This document shows positions 32,698-43,719 of a stretch of DNA of 64,000 nucleotides, in pieces. The stretch is from contig NZ_BBJO01000014.1 of assembly GCF_000739575.1 (NCBI RefSeq), forward strand, positions 124,001 to 188,000. Direction: 5' to 3'. Source of the stretch: Halobellus rufus. Lineage in GTDB: Archaea > Halobacteriota > Halobacteria > Halobacteriales > Haloferacaceae. Made by a program: the position numbers and the translations under genes. The stretch's first letter is position 1. The number at the start of each line of letters is the position of its first letter. Below the pieces are notes generated by a model. It was not told the DNA's origin, made no database searches, and was given only the letters and a program-made list of their open reading frames with translations.

Positions 32698-34764
32698 TTA
32701 CCGGACCGAAAGCGACGCCACGTCGGCCTCGACGACGCCGACGCCGAACGCCGGGAGCGACTCGCTGCCGACGCGCCACTCGGCGTCGTCGGGCGCGTCG
32801 ACCGTCACGGGCTCTCCGCCGAAGTTGAGGAGCCAGACGTACCCGTCGCGTTCGGCGACTCGGACCGTCTCGGGGAAGCGCTCGCCGTGGGAGACCCCGC
32901 CTCGGTCGAGGAGATCGACGACGAGCGCGTCCGCGAGGTCGGCCTCCGGCCAGACGCCGCAGTAGGTCACGGAGCCCGCACCGACCTCGTTTTCGAGGAC
33001 GGCGGAGCGACCACTCGCGACGCCCGACGCGTACTCGCCGACCGCCGTTCCGTCCTCCGGAGTGAGCCACTCGGCCCACGTCCAGAAGTCGTACCCCTCC
33101 CCGCGGTAGGTGAGCCGCGTCTCGATCGATCCGGGGAGGCTCTCGTGTTGGTCGACGCGGCCGCCGACGAGGTCGGCGAACGGCCCGGGCGCCAGCGTCG
33201 ATTGGAGCTTGTTTCCGGGCAGTTTGTAGCCGGTTCGCGGGCCGAGGAGCAGGTGGCCGCCGTCGTCGACGTACCCCTCGAAGGCGTCCGCGAGCGACTC
33301 GTCGGCGAGGTGGACCGTCGGCGCGACGACGGCCGCGTAGCCGTCGAACGAGGGCTCGGTGCCCGGCGAGACGTCGACGACGTCGACCTGGATCCCCCGG
33401 GCGCGGAGCGCGCGGTAGAACGCGCCGACGAGTCCCCAGTAGTCGAACTCCGGGGCGTGCGGTTGCTCGTCGAGCGCCCACAGGTCGTCGTAGGAGAAAC
33501 ACAGCGCGACCGGGGCGTCGACGGCGTCGAGGTCGCCCAGCGCCCCGAACTCCGCGGCGGCGCGGGTCGCGTCCTCGTAGCCGCGGTCCGGCGATCCGTC
33601 GTGCTTCCGTAGCCCCGCGTGGTACTGCTCTTGGCCCTCTCGGCAGCGACGCCAGCGGAAGTAGGAGACGACGTTCGCGCCGTGGGCGACGGCCTGGTGC
33701 GCCCAGAGACGCATCGCGCCCTCGCCGGGCTGGGGGCAGCGCGGAGGCCAGTTGACGTCGCCGGGCTGTTGCTCCATCACCCAGAAGCCGTTCGGGCCGC
33801 GGTAGAGGTCGTGGTTCAGGCTCACCTGATCCGGGTCGCCCGCGCGGAGGCGATCGGCGGTCGCGTCCTCGGTGTTCCGGTCCTGCGCGAACCCCGTCGG
33901 GTAGGAGTCCCACGTCGCGAAGTCCAGCGAGTCGCCGACGCTGAAGGAGTCGAGGGTGTCGAAGTGACCCATGAAGTTGTGCGTCACGAACCACTCGTCG
34001 TTGGCCTCGCGGATTATCTCGGCTTGGAGTTCGTTGTAGTCGACGACGCTCGCGTTGGCGAACCGGGCGTAATCGAGGAGTCGTGAGGGGTGGTGTTCGG
34101 CGGCGGTGTGCCGCGGCGGGTCGAGTTCCTCGAAGGAGCCGACCTGTTGGCTCCAGAAGGCCGTCCCCCACGTCTCGTTGAGCGTCTCGACGTCGCCGTA
34201 GCGGTCGCGGCACCACTCGCGGAACCCGCTCGCGCAGTCCTCGCAGTAGCAGCGGACCGTCTCGTGACAGCCGTACTCGTTGTCGGTCTGCCAGCCGACG
34301 ACGGCGTCGACGTCGGCGTAGCGCTCGGCCATCGTCCGGGCGATCCGCTCGGTTTCCTCCCGGTACACCTCGGAGTTGAAGCAGTAGTGACGACGGCTGC
34401 CGAACTCGCGGGTCGTCCCGTCGGGTTCGACCTGGAGGATCTCGGGGTGCTCGTCGATCAGCCACTTCGGCGGCGTCGCCGTCGGCGTACAGAGCACCAC
34501 GTCGATGCCCGCATCGGAGAGCAGGGAGACGGCCGTATCGAGCCACTCGAAGTCGAACTCGCCGCGCTCGGGTTCGAGTCGACCCCACGAGAACTCGCCC
34601 ATCCGGACGACGTCGATCCCGGCCTCGACCATCTGCTCGACGTCGGTCTCCCAGCGTTCCCGCGGCCAGTGCTCGGGGAAGTAACAGACCCCGATTCGGG
34701 GGGTCGCTTCGGCTGTGGCGGGCGCGCGATTCGTTCCGTCGTCGGTTTCGGTGTCCTCAGTCAT
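32698..34764 (-). CDS. GH42 beta-galactosidase
   Basis: This 688-residue enzyme hydrolyses terminal beta-galactosides. The acid/base is Glu163 in TDNEYGCH and the nucleophile is Glu379 in GQEQYHAGL. The GH42 zinc site is visible as Cys128 and Cys172, Cys174, Cys177 (CYCEDC), with the same spacing as in known thermophilic enzymes. A trimerisation-like domain follows from about 400, and a small beta domain ends the protein. No signal peptide is present, so it acts on sugars brought in by the ABC transporter. Only three bases separate it from the alpha-galactosidase stop; it is the last gene of the galactoside operon. Confidence 0.95.
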   Translation of the reverse strand: MTEDTETDDGTNRAPATAEATPRIGVCYFPEHWPRERWETDVEQMVEAGIDVVRMGEFSWGRLEPERGEFDFEWLDTAVSLLSDAGIDVVLCTPTATPPKWLIDEHPEILQVEPDGTTREFGSRRHYCFNSEVYREETERIARTMAERYADVDAVVGWQTDNEYGCHETVRCYCEDCASGFREWCRDRYGDVETLNETWGTAFWSQQVGSFEELDPPRHTAAEHHPSRLLDYARFANASVVDYNELQAEIIREANDEWFVTHNFMGHFDTLDSFSVGDSLDFATWDSYPTGFAQDRNTEDATADRLRAGDPDQVSLNHDLYRGPNGFWVMEQQPGDVNWPPRCPQPGEGAMRLWAHQAVAHGANVVSYFRWRRCREGQEQYHAGLRKHDGSPDRGYEDATRAAAEFGALGDLDAVDAPVALCFSYDDLWALDEQPHAPEFDYWGLVGAFYRALRARGIQVDVVDVSPGTEPSFDGYAAVVAPTVHLADESLADAFEGYVDDGGHLLLGPRTGYKLPGNKLQSTLAPGPFADLVGGRVDQHESLPGSIETRLTYRGEGYDFWTWAEWLTPEDGTAVGEYASGVASGRSAVLENEVGAGSVTYCGVWPEADLADALVVDLLDRGGVSHGERFPETVRVAERDGYVWLLNFGGEPVTVDAPDDAEWRVGSESLPAFGVGVVEADVASLSVR

Positions 34765-34767
34765 AAC

Positions 34768-36942
34768 TCAGCGTCGAATTTCGAACTCGTTGGGCCCCGG
34801 CGTGGCGGTCAGTTCGGCGAGGGCGACATCGCCGCTCGTCTCGTCGGTCCGCCACGCGCCGGGGGTCGAGGCGAACAGCGTCGTCGGTTCGTCGGCGTCC
34901 AGCGTCACGGACAGCGTTCCCTCGTTCCAGTCGACCGCGGTCACCTGCGCGGCCGCGTTGGCCAGGTGGTCGGCACCGACGAGCCTCGGACGCGAATCCG
35001 GGGTCGACGGTGCGCAGTGGACGAGCAGGCAGCCGTGGGAGTCGATCTCTCGTTCGACCGGTCCGACGTGGAGCCGTCGACCACCCTCATCGGGCGCGAA
35101 CGCCTCCCACGCGACCGCTGGCTGCCCGTCGCCGTCCTCGTCACCGGCGGGATCGACGTACTCGGCGGGGTCGACGCGCACCTGACGCGGTTCGTCTCCC
35201 CAGTTGAACGCGGCGACCGCGACGGCCCCGTCGGCGTCGCGCTCGCAGACGACGCGCTCGGGGAATTCCCGCTTCCCGAAGTCGTCGACGCGGCCGTTCG
35301 CGACCGGCGGGAGCGTCCGCTCGAACAGTCTGCGGTCCGCCTCGTCGATCTCGCTGACGGCGTCGCTCAGGAAGTTCGAGCCGCCGGTGAGCGCGACGAG
35401 GACCGCGAACGACCGCCGTTCGGCGGCCGTGAGTTCGGTCGTCTCGCGGACGAGTTGGCAGTCGGGGTCGTTAGCCCACAACCGTCGGTGACAGAACTGG
35501 CGGTTGAGGACGTTCCTGACGGCGTTCTCGTGGGCGGGCTGGCTGCCGCTCTCGCCCTCGCGCCGCCAGTACGGCGCGGTGTCCGGGCCGATCCGCATCG
35601 CATCGACGAGACCGACGCTCGGGAAGGCCGGCGCGCCGCAGCCGAGGACGAACGCGTCGCCGACGGCCTCGCGGATCGTTTCGAGCCCGTTGCGGTAGGC
35701 CTCCGCGCGCGTCACGTCGGCGTGGCGGTCGCCGGGGAGCGCCGCGGCGTAGAGGAAGTCGAGCTTGAGGTACTCGAATCCCCACTCGTCGACGATGGTC
35801 TCGAACGTCTCGGTGAGCCACTCGGTGACTTCCGGGTGCGTCGCGTCCAAGGCGTACATCGGACCGTGGCGCGCGCCGGCGTCGACCGGCTCGCCGTCGT
35901 CGGTGACGAGCCACTCGGGGTGGGCGGCGGCCAGTTCGGAGTCGGCCTGCACGTAGAACGGCGCGAGCCAGAGGCCGGGCTCGTAGCTCGCCGATTCAAT
36001 GTCGGCGCGCAGTTCAGACATCGACTCGAAGCCGTCGGCGAGCGTGCGCCAGTCGCCGAAAGCCGTCTCGTACCCGTCGTCGATCTGCACGAGGTCGACG
36101 TCGACACCCCAGTCGTCGAGGGCGGCCGCGTTCTCTCGGACGTCGGCGGCGGTCACGTCGGTGAAGTAGTGATACCACGAGCACCAGCCGGTCGGGACCG
36201 ACTCGGGAACGCGGGCGTTCATTCGCTCGCCAACGGCGTCCGCGAGATCGGCCAGTCCGTCGGTGATCGGCCGTCCGACGTCGATTCTGAGCGTGGCGCT
36301 CTCGCGTCGGTCGCCCGGCGCGAGCGCGACACCGTCGAGCGGGCAGACCGCCGCGAGCGACGTGGATGCCGTTTCTCCGTCGGTATCGACGCGGAGATCG
36401 AACCGGCTCAGGTACGACTCGTGTTCGAGGAACCCGAGCGTCAGTTCGCCGGGATCGCCCCGCAGCGCCGTGACGGCGTGGCTCGTCGTCGCGTCCCGCG
36501 GCGCGGCGAGGTCGACCATCTGCGGTCGGTTCGCGGGCGTCTCCGTCGGGAACGACTCGTCGAGTCGCAGCGTCGCGGTCGGCGTCCACGACTGATAGCC
36601 GTGGAGGAACGCCCGGTCGCTCGGCCCGAACGGCGTCGACGCGTCCAGCACCTCGATCGCGTCGAGGCGGACGGGCTCCGTCGAGCGGTTCTCGACCGCG
36701 ACGGTGACGTCGACCGCGCCGTGGTCTCCGTCGTCGGATCCGACGTCGACAGCCGAGAGCGACACGTCGACGGCGAGGGCGTCGCGCGCGCTCACCGCCT
36801 CCTCTCCGTCGGCGAGGCGGACGCCGACAGTTCCGGAGGCGAGAGGTTCGTCCGCGTCGTCCGGAGTGGCCGCTTCGACCGTGAGCCGCCCGGTTTCGTC
36901 GTCGTACGTGACGACTGTCGGGTCGGCGGCGACTCGTGTCAC
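34768..36942 (-). CDS. GH36-type alpha-galactosidase
   Basis: This 724-residue cytoplasmic enzyme starts with a GTG at 36942 that overlaps the SDR stop (GTGA). An N-terminal beta-sandwich (about 1-235) is followed by the catalytic barrel with TGWCSWYHYF (251-260), VQIDDGYE (285-292), the nucleophile Asp395 in YLKLDFLY, and VLGCGAPAFPSVG leading to an acid/base Asp at 448 or 454 (DAMRIGPD). It removes alpha-linked galactose, for example from raffinose- or melibiose-like sugars or glycosylglycerols. Being next to a beta-galactosidase, it broadens the substrates that the operon can use. Confidence 0.93.
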   Translation of the reverse strand: MTRVAADPTVVTYDDETGRLTVEAATPDDADEPLASGTVGVRLADGEEAVSARDALAVDVSLSAVDVGSDDGDHGAVDVTVAVENRSTEPVRLDAIEVLDASTPFGPSDRAFLHGYQSWTPTATLRLDESFPTETPANRPQMVDLAAPRDATTSHAVTALRGDPGELTLGFLEHESYLSRFDLRVDTDGETASTSLAAVCPLDGVALAPGDRRESATLRIDVGRPITDGLADLADAVGERMNARVPESVPTGWCSWYHYFTDVTAADVRENAAALDDWGVDVDLVQIDDGYETAFGDWRTLADGFESMSELRADIESASYEPGLWLAPFYVQADSELAAAHPEWLVTDDGEPVDAGARHGPMYALDATHPEVTEWLTETFETIVDEWGFEYLKLDFLYAAALPGDRHADVTRAEAYRNGLETIREAVGDAFVLGCGAPAFPSVGLVDAMRIGPDTAPYWRREGESGSQPAHENAVRNVLNRQFCHRRLWANDPDCQLVRETTELTAAERRSFAVLVALTGGSNFLSDAVSEIDEADRRLFERTLPPVANGRVDDFGKREFPERVVCERDADGAVAVAAFNWGDEPRQVRVDPAEYVDPAGDEDGDGQPAVAWEAFAPDEGGRRLHVGPVEREIDSHGCLLVHCAPSTPDSRPRLVGADHLANAAAQVTAVDWNEGTLSVTLDADEPTTLFASTPGAWRTDETSGDVALAELTATPGPNEFEIRR

Positions 36943-37793
36943 CTGCCGTCCCCCGAGTCGTCGCCCACGTCTGGTTCAGAATCGCCGCCAGCGTCCGGCC
37001 CCGACTCCCGACGGGCGCGGTAGTCCGGCAGCGTTCCGTCCTGCATCACGGCGGTCCGCCCGCCGTCGACGAGGAGGTTCGCGCCGGTCACGAACCCCGC
37101 CTCGTCGCTAGCGAGGAAAGCGACCGCGCTCGCGACGTCCTCTGGCGTCCCGAGGCGGCCGACCGGGTGGATCGACTCGATCTCGCGCCGCTCGGCGTCG
37201 CTCATCTCCGAGAGCGTCCGCTCGATGGCGACCCAGCCGGGGTTGACGGTGTTGACCCGAACGTGCGGCCCGAGATCGAGCGCCATCGCCCGGGTCATCC
37301 CGTTGATGCCCGACTTGACGGCGTTGTACGGAAACATCTCGGGCATCGTCAGGAACGCGTGGTTCGAGGAGGTGTTGACGATCGCCCCCTCGTCCATCCG
37401 CGCGGCGGCCTCCTTCGCGCAGAGCCAGAAGGACCGGAAGTCGGTCTCGACGACGAACTCCCAGTCCTCGATCGTGGCGTCGGCGACGCCGGTGTTCGTC
37501 TCGACGCCCGCGTTGTTCACGAGGACGTCGAGGCCGCCGTATTCGTCGACCGTCGCCTCGAAGAGCGACGCGATGTCGTCGGGGTCGCGCATGTCCGCGC
37601 GGACGAAGACGGCTTCGCCGCCCGCGTCCTCGATGTCGGCGACCGTCTGTTCGCCCGCCTCGCGGGTGCGTCCGGTAACGACGACGCTCGCGCCCTCGCG
37701 AGCGAGTCGCTTCGCGACGCCCGCACCGATTCCACGGGTCGAGCCGGTGACGACGGCGACGTCGTCGGTGAATCGCTCCGGGGCCACGCTCAC
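36939..37793 (-). CDS. Short-chain dehydrogenase/reductase, probable galactose dehydrogenase
   Basis: This gene encodes 284 residues from the GTG at 37793, which overlaps the stop of the galactonate dehydratase gene. The cofactor motif is TGSTRGIGAG (about 16-25), NNAG lies at about 93-96, and the catalytic set is Ser143, Tyr156 and Lys160 (YNAVK). There is an Asp/Gly-rich tail after about 265. From its place in the operon between galactonate dehydratase and the galactosidases, it most likely oxidises D-galactose to galactonolactone or galactonate. That role is inferred; SDR sequences alone do not give the substrate. Confidence 0.88.
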   Translation of the reverse strand: MSVAPERFTDDVAVVTGSTRGIGAGVAKRLAREGASVVVTGRTREAGEQTVADIEDAGGEAVFVRADMRDPDDIASLFEATVDEYGGLDVLVNNAGVETNTGVADATIEDWEFVVETDFRSFWLCAKEAAARMDEGAIVNTSSNHAFLTMPEMFPYNAVKSGINGMTRAMALDLGPHVRVNTVNPGWVAIERTLSEMSDAERREIESIHPVGRLGTPEDVASAVAFLASDEAGFVTGANLLVDGGRTAVMQDGTLPDYRARRESGPDAGGDSEPDVGDDSGDGR

Positions 37794-38937
37794 CACTCCG
37801 CGACGCTGCCGTCCTCGTGCCGCCAGACGGGGTTGTGCCAGTCGATCTCGTCGGTGACCTCTCGGACGCGGCGCTCGTCGATGTCGATCCCCAGTCCGGG
37901 GTCGGTCGGCAGTTCGACGTAGCCGTCGCGGTACTCGAACACCGAGGGGTCCGCGAGGTAATCGAGCACGTCGCTGTGCTCGTTGTAGTGGATGTCGAGG
38001 CTCTGCTCCTGGATGAGCACGTTCGGCGAGCAGGCGTCGACCTGCACGCAGGCCGCGAGCGCGATCGGTCCCAGCGGGCAGTGCGGGGCCATCGCGACGT
38101 CGTAGGCCTCGGCCATCCCGACGATCTTCTTCACCTCGGTGATGCCGCCGGCGTGCGAGAGGTCGGGTTGGATGACGTCGACCGCGCCGTCCTCGAAGAC
38201 CTCCTTGAAGTCCCAGCGGGAGTACATCCGCTCGCCCGTCGCGATCGGGATCGTGGTGTGCTCTGCGAGGTCGGGCAGGCACTCGTTGTGCTCGGGCAGC
38301 ACCGGTTCCTCGATGAACATCGGATCGTACGGTTCGAGCGCCTTCGCGAGGCGCTTGGCCATCGACTTCGAGACGCGGCCGTGGAAGTCGACGCCGATGT
38401 CGACCTCCGGGCCGACGGTCTCGCGGACCGTCGCGATGCGCTCGCGGGCGGCGTCGATCGCGCCGGGGTTGTCGATCCGGCGCAGTTCCGCGGTCGCGTT
38501 CATCTTCAGGGCGCTGAAGCCCTCGTCGACCTTCTCCTGGGCGGCCTGTGCGACCCCCTCGGGGCGGTCGCCGCCGACCCACTGGTAGACGCGGACGCGG
38601 TTGCGCGCTCGACCGCCGAGTAAGTCGTAGATCGGCGCGCCGAACTCCTTGCCCTTGAGGTCCCACAGCGCCTGGTCGATGCCCGCGATGGCGGACATGA
38701 GCACCGGCCCGCCGCGGTAGAAGCCGCCGCGGTACATCGTCTGCCAGTGGTCCTCGATCGGGTTCGGGTCCTCGCCGAGCAGGTAGGTGTCGAGCAGTTC
38801 CTCGACGGCCGCTTCGACCGTTCGGGCGCGGCCCTCGACGACGGGTTCGCCCCAGCCGACGCGGCCGTCGCTGGTCTCGATCCGGAGGAAGAGCCACCGC
38901 GGCGGGACCTGATAGAGGTCGTAGTCGACGATGCGGG

Positions 38938-38941
<4 letters not shown>
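37790..38941 (-). CDS. dgoD: D-galactonate dehydratase (enolase superfamily)
   Basis: This 383-residue enzyme converts D-galactonate to 2-keto-3-deoxygalactonate. It closely follows E. coli DgoD, which I recall well: PPRWLFLRIET, GEPVVEGRARTVEAAV, YRGGPVLMSAIAGIDQALWD, and the end NPVWRHEDGSVAEW. Metal and catalytic residues fall two positions later than in E. coli: Asp185, His187, Glu211, Glu237 and His287 (APHCPLGP). The ATG overlaps the ugpC stop (ATGA) and the stop overlaps the SDR start, so it is embedded in the transport-catabolism operon. This makes the De Ley-Doudoroff pathway the probable route. Confidence 0.95.
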
Positions 38942-40085
<1,144 letters not shown>

Positions 40086-40088
40086 AAA

Positions 40089-41021
40089 TTACTCCTTGAC
40101 AGATCCCGCGAGGATCCCGCTGACGAACTGTTTCTGTAGGAACAGGAACAGCACGAAGATCGGGATGATCGAAAGCGTTGCGGCGACCATAATCTGGTCG
40201 TAGTAGACGCGCTGTGCGCCGACGAGTTGGTTGATCGCGACGGGGATCGTGTACTTGCCCTGGTCGAGGATGACCAGCGGGAACAGAAAGAGGTTCCACT
40301 GGAAGAGGAACAGGATGATCGACAGCGCCGCCAGCGACGACTTCATCGTCGGCAGCGCGATCTTGTAGTACAGTTGGAACTCCGTCGCGCCGTCCATCCG
40401 CGCCGACTCCAAGAGCGCGTCCGGGATCGACCGCATGTTCTGCCGCATCAGGAAGATCCCGAGCGGGTTCGCCAGCCACGGGAGGATGATCGCCCAGTAG
40501 CTGTTCGTCAGGCCGATCTGGCTCATCAACAGGAACAGCGGGATGACGAGCAACTGGATCGGCAGGATCAGCGTCGCGAGAATCGCGTAGAAGATCGGCT
40601 GCTTGAACCGGAACTCGTACTTCGCGAAGGCGAAGCCGGCCATCGAGCACAGCAGCAGCGAGAGGATCGTGTAAACCCCCGCGACGAAGATACTGCTCTC
40701 GATCGCGCCCATATTCCACAGGTTCCAGAAGTCGTAGGCGATGTAGATCGGTCCCAGGTCGATGTAGTGGGTCATCTCGCCGACGTGGCCGACGAACTGG
40801 ACGTTGTCGCGGGCGCGCAGCGCCGCGAAGTTAGAGAGGAAGCTGTCGCCGGGGACGAGCGTCGGGTCCGTCGAGGAGAGGAACTCCGACTCCTTGAGCG
40901 TCGACGCGACGAAGATCCAGTACAGCGGGACCAGCGTCACGACGGCACCGAGGATGATGAACGCGTAGGTGAGAAACTGCCAGACGGCCTCGCGGCGAGT
41001 CTCCTCACGCATCGCTCTCAC
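40089..41021 (-). CDS. ugpE: Sugar ABC transporter permease, UgpE/MalG type
   Basis: This gene encodes 310 residues from 41021, or 307 from an ATG at 41012; both overlap the ugpA stop. Six helices, the first being FLTYAFIILGAVVTLVPLYWIFVAST, follow the family's plan. The EAA loop reads ESARMDGATEFQL followed by IALPTMKSSL. The large external loop near residues 55-95 is longer than usual. With UgpA it forms the channel for an imported sugar or galactoside. Confidence 0.93.
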   Translation of the reverse strand: MRAMREETRREAVWQFLTYAFIILGAVVTLVPLYWIFVASTLKESEFLSSTDPTLVPGDSFLSNFAALRARDNVQFVGHVGEMTHYIDLGPIYIAYDFWNLWNMGAIESSIFVAGVYTILSLLLCSMAGFAFAKYEFRFKQPIFYAILATLILPIQLLVIPLFLLMSQIGLTNSYWAIILPWLANPLGIFLMRQNMRSIPDALLESARMDGATEFQLYYKIALPTMKSSLAALSIILFLFQWNLFLFPLVILDQGKYTIPVAINQLVGAQRVYYDQIMVAATLSIIPIFVLFLFLQKQFVSGILAGSVKE

Positions 41022-42018
41022 CTCCGATGTTGAGTTGGATCGCGGAGAACACGCTCACGATGGCGATGAGTACGTACGTGAGCGCGCTCGCGTAGCCCAG
41101 TCGGAAGTCGATGAACGCCGTCTGGTAGATGTACTGGACGATGGTGATCGTCGAGTCCAGCGGCGCGCCGCCGCCGTTGATGATGACGGGCTCGCTGAAC
41201 AGCTTGAACGTCCCGATCGTCGAGGTGACGAACACGAACAGCAGCACGGGTCGGAGCTGCGGGATCGTCACGTACCAGAACTTCTCGATGCGGTTCGCGC
41301 CGTCGATCTCGGCGGCCTCGTACAGCTGTTTGGGGACGTTCTGCAGTCCCGCGAGGAGGATGATCATGTTGTATCCGGTCCAGCGCCACGTCACCGCGCC
41401 GACGATGGTCATCCGCGACCAGAAGGAACTGGTCAGCCACGGTATCGCGGGTAAGCCCACGCTCGTCAGCACGTAGTTGATCAGCCCGGCGTCCTGCATC
41501 ATCAGGAGGAACACCGTCGAGTACGCGACGAGGTTCGCCGAGACCGGCAGCGCCAGCACCGTGCGGAACACGCCGCGGAGCTTGACGAACGAGGCGTCTA
41601 GCGCGACGGCGAAGAGCAGCGCGAGCGCCACCATCAGCGGCACCTGCACGACGAGGATGAACGTCGTGTTGAACATCGCCTGGTGGAACAGCGTGTCGGA
41701 GAACATCCGCGTGTAGTTGCTGAGCCCGACGAAGCTGAGGTCCGCGATGCTCGTCAGCCGGTAGCTGAAGAAGCCGGTGTCGATCCACAGGAGCGTCTCG
41801 TCGCCGACCCCCTCGAACCTGAAGAACGAGAGGTAGAACGTGTAGACGATCGGGAACGCGAGGAAGATCCCGAAGAGGAGAAACGCCGGCAGTAGGAACA
41901 CGTAGCCGACGATTCCCTCCCCGGGCGTCGGCAGTCGCTCGCCGACGGACTGTCGCGCGAACCGCAGACGATCACGTACCGACGGGTCCGATCCCGAAAG
42001 AGAATCGCGAGTAGCCAT
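41005..42018 (-). CDS. ugpA: Sugar ABC transporter permease, UgpA/MalF type
   Basis: This 337-residue membrane protein has a charged cytoplasmic head of about 38 residues and then six helices (first FLLPAFLLFGIFLAFPIVYTF). The EAA loop is EAAEIDGANRIEK followed by VTIPQLRPVL. It starts nine bases after ugpB and overlaps ugpE. It has the features of the CUT1 sugar family rather than peptide transporters. Confidence 0.93.
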   Translation of the reverse strand: MATRDSLSGSDPSVRDRLRFARQSVGERLPTPGEGIVGYVFLLPAFLLFGIFLAFPIVYTFYLSFFRFEGVGDETLLWIDTGFFSYRLTSIADLSFVGLSNYTRMFSDTLFHQAMFNTTFILVVQVPLMVALALLFAVALDASFVKLRGVFRTVLALPVSANLVAYSTVFLLMMQDAGLINYVLTSVGLPAIPWLTSSFWSRMTIVGAVTWRWTGYNMIILLAGLQNVPKQLYEAAEIDGANRIEKFWYVTIPQLRPVLLFVFVTSTIGTFKLFSEPVIINGGGAPLDSTITIVQYIYQTAFIDFRLGYASALTYVLIAIVSVFSAIQLNIGGESDA

Positions 42019-42027
42019 CTGACGTTC

Positions 42028-43410
42028 TCAGGCGAGGTCGCGGTCGGTCCGGTCGGCCACCTGCTGTGCGGCCGCGTCGACCGCTTCCTTGGGCGTCTTG
42101 TCGCCGGCCATCATATCGCGGAAGTGCGAGTTGATGGCCTGCGTGACCTCCGGCGTGTCGACCGTATAGCGGTACGGCGCGATCTCGGGCGCGATCTCGG
42201 CGTAAATCCGGCCGGCTTCCTGCCCGCCGAGGAACTCGTTCGGCTGGTCGAAGGCGTCGGACTCGTAGGTCGTCTCCAGCGCCGGGAACAGCCCGTACTC
42301 GCGGTACATCGTGAGCTGACTCTCCTCGGTGCCGAGGGTGTAGGCCATGTAGTCCCACGCGCGTCGGGCCACCTCGTCGGAGACCTGTGCGGGGATCGTG
42401 AGGTTCGAGCCGCCCCAGTTGGTGGCGCGCGATCCGCCGGACTCGACGGCCGGGGGCTTGAAGACGCCCCAGTCGCCGGACGTGTCGCCGAGTTCGGCTT
42501 TCAGCGTGCCTTCCATCCACGCGCCCGCGGTGAGGCTCGCGGTCGTCCCGTCGCCGAAGGCCGTGAACCAGCCCGAGGACCACGAGGCGAGGTCGTTCGC
42601 GATGCCGGAGTCGCGGATCTCCTTGAGGATGCGCGCGACCTGCAGGCTCTTGTCGGAGGCGACGTTGACCGCGCCGTTCGCGGTGAACGGCTGCCCGCCG
42701 ATCTGTCGGAGCATCATCCGCCAGAGTCCGTCGTAGTCGTTCGACGGGAGGTTCAGGAGGTACTGGTCGTCGGGGAGCTTCTTCCCCTCCTCGATGTACT
42801 GATCCCACGTCTCGACGCTACTGACGTCGATGTCGTTCTCCTCCATCACGCTGCGGCGGTAGAAGGTCACGACGGGGCCGATGTCCCACGGGAGCGCGTA
42901 CGTGCCCTCGTCGTTCTCCAGGGGGCCCCACTTGCCCTCGACGAAGTCGCCTTTGATGCCGGACTCTTCGAGCCACCCGGAGATGTCGCGGAGGCCGCCG
43001 GTGTCGACCCACGAGGCGGCGTCGACGCTCTCCATCATCGAGGCGGCGGGTGCGCCCGTGCCCGAGAGGAGTCGCGATTTGAATCGGTCTTTCAGGTCCG
43101 CGCGACCGATCTGGTTGATCGAGACGTCGCCGCCGTTGGCCTCCTCGTAGGGGTCGTCGATGAGGTCCATCGCCCGCGCGGCGACGTCCCACCCCCACAC
43201 CTCGATCTCGTCGGCCATCGCCGGGCCGGCGCTGGTCGTCGTCGAGCCCCCGCTGGACTCCGTGCTGCCGCCGCCGGACTCCGTCGTCTCCGGGGCGGGG
43301 TCACCCGTCCCGACGCACCCCGCGAGCCCCGCGAGCCCCGCGAGCCCCGCGATGCCTGCACCTTTGAGAACGGTCCGCCGACCGACCGAGCGTCTGTCAT
43401 TATTTGTCAT
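42028..43410 (-). CDS. ugpB: Sugar ABC transporter substrate-binding lipoprotein, UgpB type
   Basis: This gene encodes 460 residues from ATG at 43410; upstream in-frame starts at 43431 and 43485 lie in AT-rich promoter-like DNA. The signal has GRRTVLKG (Arg11-Arg12) and a lipobox LAGC with Cys32, followed by a Ser/Thr/Gly spacer. The hydrophobic core is built from repeated Gly-Leu-Ala units, coded by four exact 9-base repeats. The mature domain is an extracellular solute-binding family 1 protein, with NEFLGGQEAG and PWDIGPVVTFYRR as typical parts. It is the first gene of the eight-gene galactoside operon and defines its substrate; galactose or galactosides are inferred from the enzymes. Confidence 0.92.
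   Translation of the reverse strand: MTNNDRRSVGRRTVLKGAGIAGLAGLAGLAGCVGTGDPAPETTESGGGSTESSGGSTTTSAGPAMADEIEVWGWDVAARAMDLIDDPYEEANGGDVSINQIGRADLKDRFKSRLLSGTGAPAASMMESVDAASWVDTGGLRDISGWLEESGIKGDFVEGKWGPLENDEGTYALPWDIGPVVTFYRRSVMEENDIDVSSVETWDQYIEEGKKLPDDQYLLNLPSNDYDGLWRMMLRQIGGQPFTANGAVNVASDKSLQVARILKEIRDSGIANDLASWSSGWFTAFGDGTTASLTAGAWMEGTLKAELGDTSGDWGVFKPPAVESGGSRATNWGGSNLTIPAQVSDEVARRAWDYMAYTLGTEESQLTMYREYGLFPALETTYESDAFDQPNEFLGGQEAGRIYAEIAPEIAPYRYTVDTPEVTQAINSHFRDMMAGDKTPKEAVDAAAQQVADRTDRDLA
43321..43356. repeat. Four exact 9-base tandem repeats in the ugpB signal peptide
   Basis: CGCGAGCCC is repeated four times without change and continues imperfectly. On the coding strand it encodes Gly-Leu-Ala three-residue units in the hydrophobic core. 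A change in copy number would lengthen or shorten the signal in steps of three residues without a frameshift. Confidence 0.8.
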
Positions 43411-43719
43411 TCTGAGACTCGTATTCAACATAGGAAATTGTGTACTTAAACCTTTGGAATATTCGAGGCTAAAAAGGTAGTACAAGGCCTCTAAAGGCGT
43501 TTTGTCTGAGAATGTTATGAGTATTCATATCAAATGCGTTCGCCGATAGTAAACAGAAGTGTTTGGGCGATATCCCAATATTTTGCACTCTCAGCCGTTT
43601 TATTCCGCATATCCAGCAGATTACCGAATCAGATCAAATAGTCATTATTTATCACTACGTAACAAGTTCGTTCGTCGTCACTGAACAGTATTTAAGTTCC
43701 CACGTCCCTATCGTCGAAC
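43411..43719. other. Divergent control region between ugpB and the IclR gene
   Basis: About 310 AT-rich bases hold both promoters. On the minus strand TTTAAGTACA (43450-43441) is a TATA-like element 31 bases before the ugpB start. On the plus strand TATTTAAG (43689-43696) serves the IclR gene. GAGGC...GCCTC (about 43468-43494) and ATGAGTATTCAT (about 43516-43527) are short inverted repeats that could bind the regulator. Confidence 0.45.
43689..43696 (+). promoter_or_regulatory. TATA box of the galactoside-island IclR gene
   Basis: TATTTAAG ends 23 bases before the GTG start at 43720, the normal spacing for a leaderless archaeal message, and so supports this GTG start. Confidence 0.55.

Noticed and set aside
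34090..37023. A 977-codon open frame on the plus strand opposite the alpha-galactosidase and SDR genes
   Set aside because: It lies antisense to genes with full catalytic motifs. The product is rich in Arg, Val and Gly without any domain pattern, a common by-product of GC-rich codon bias.
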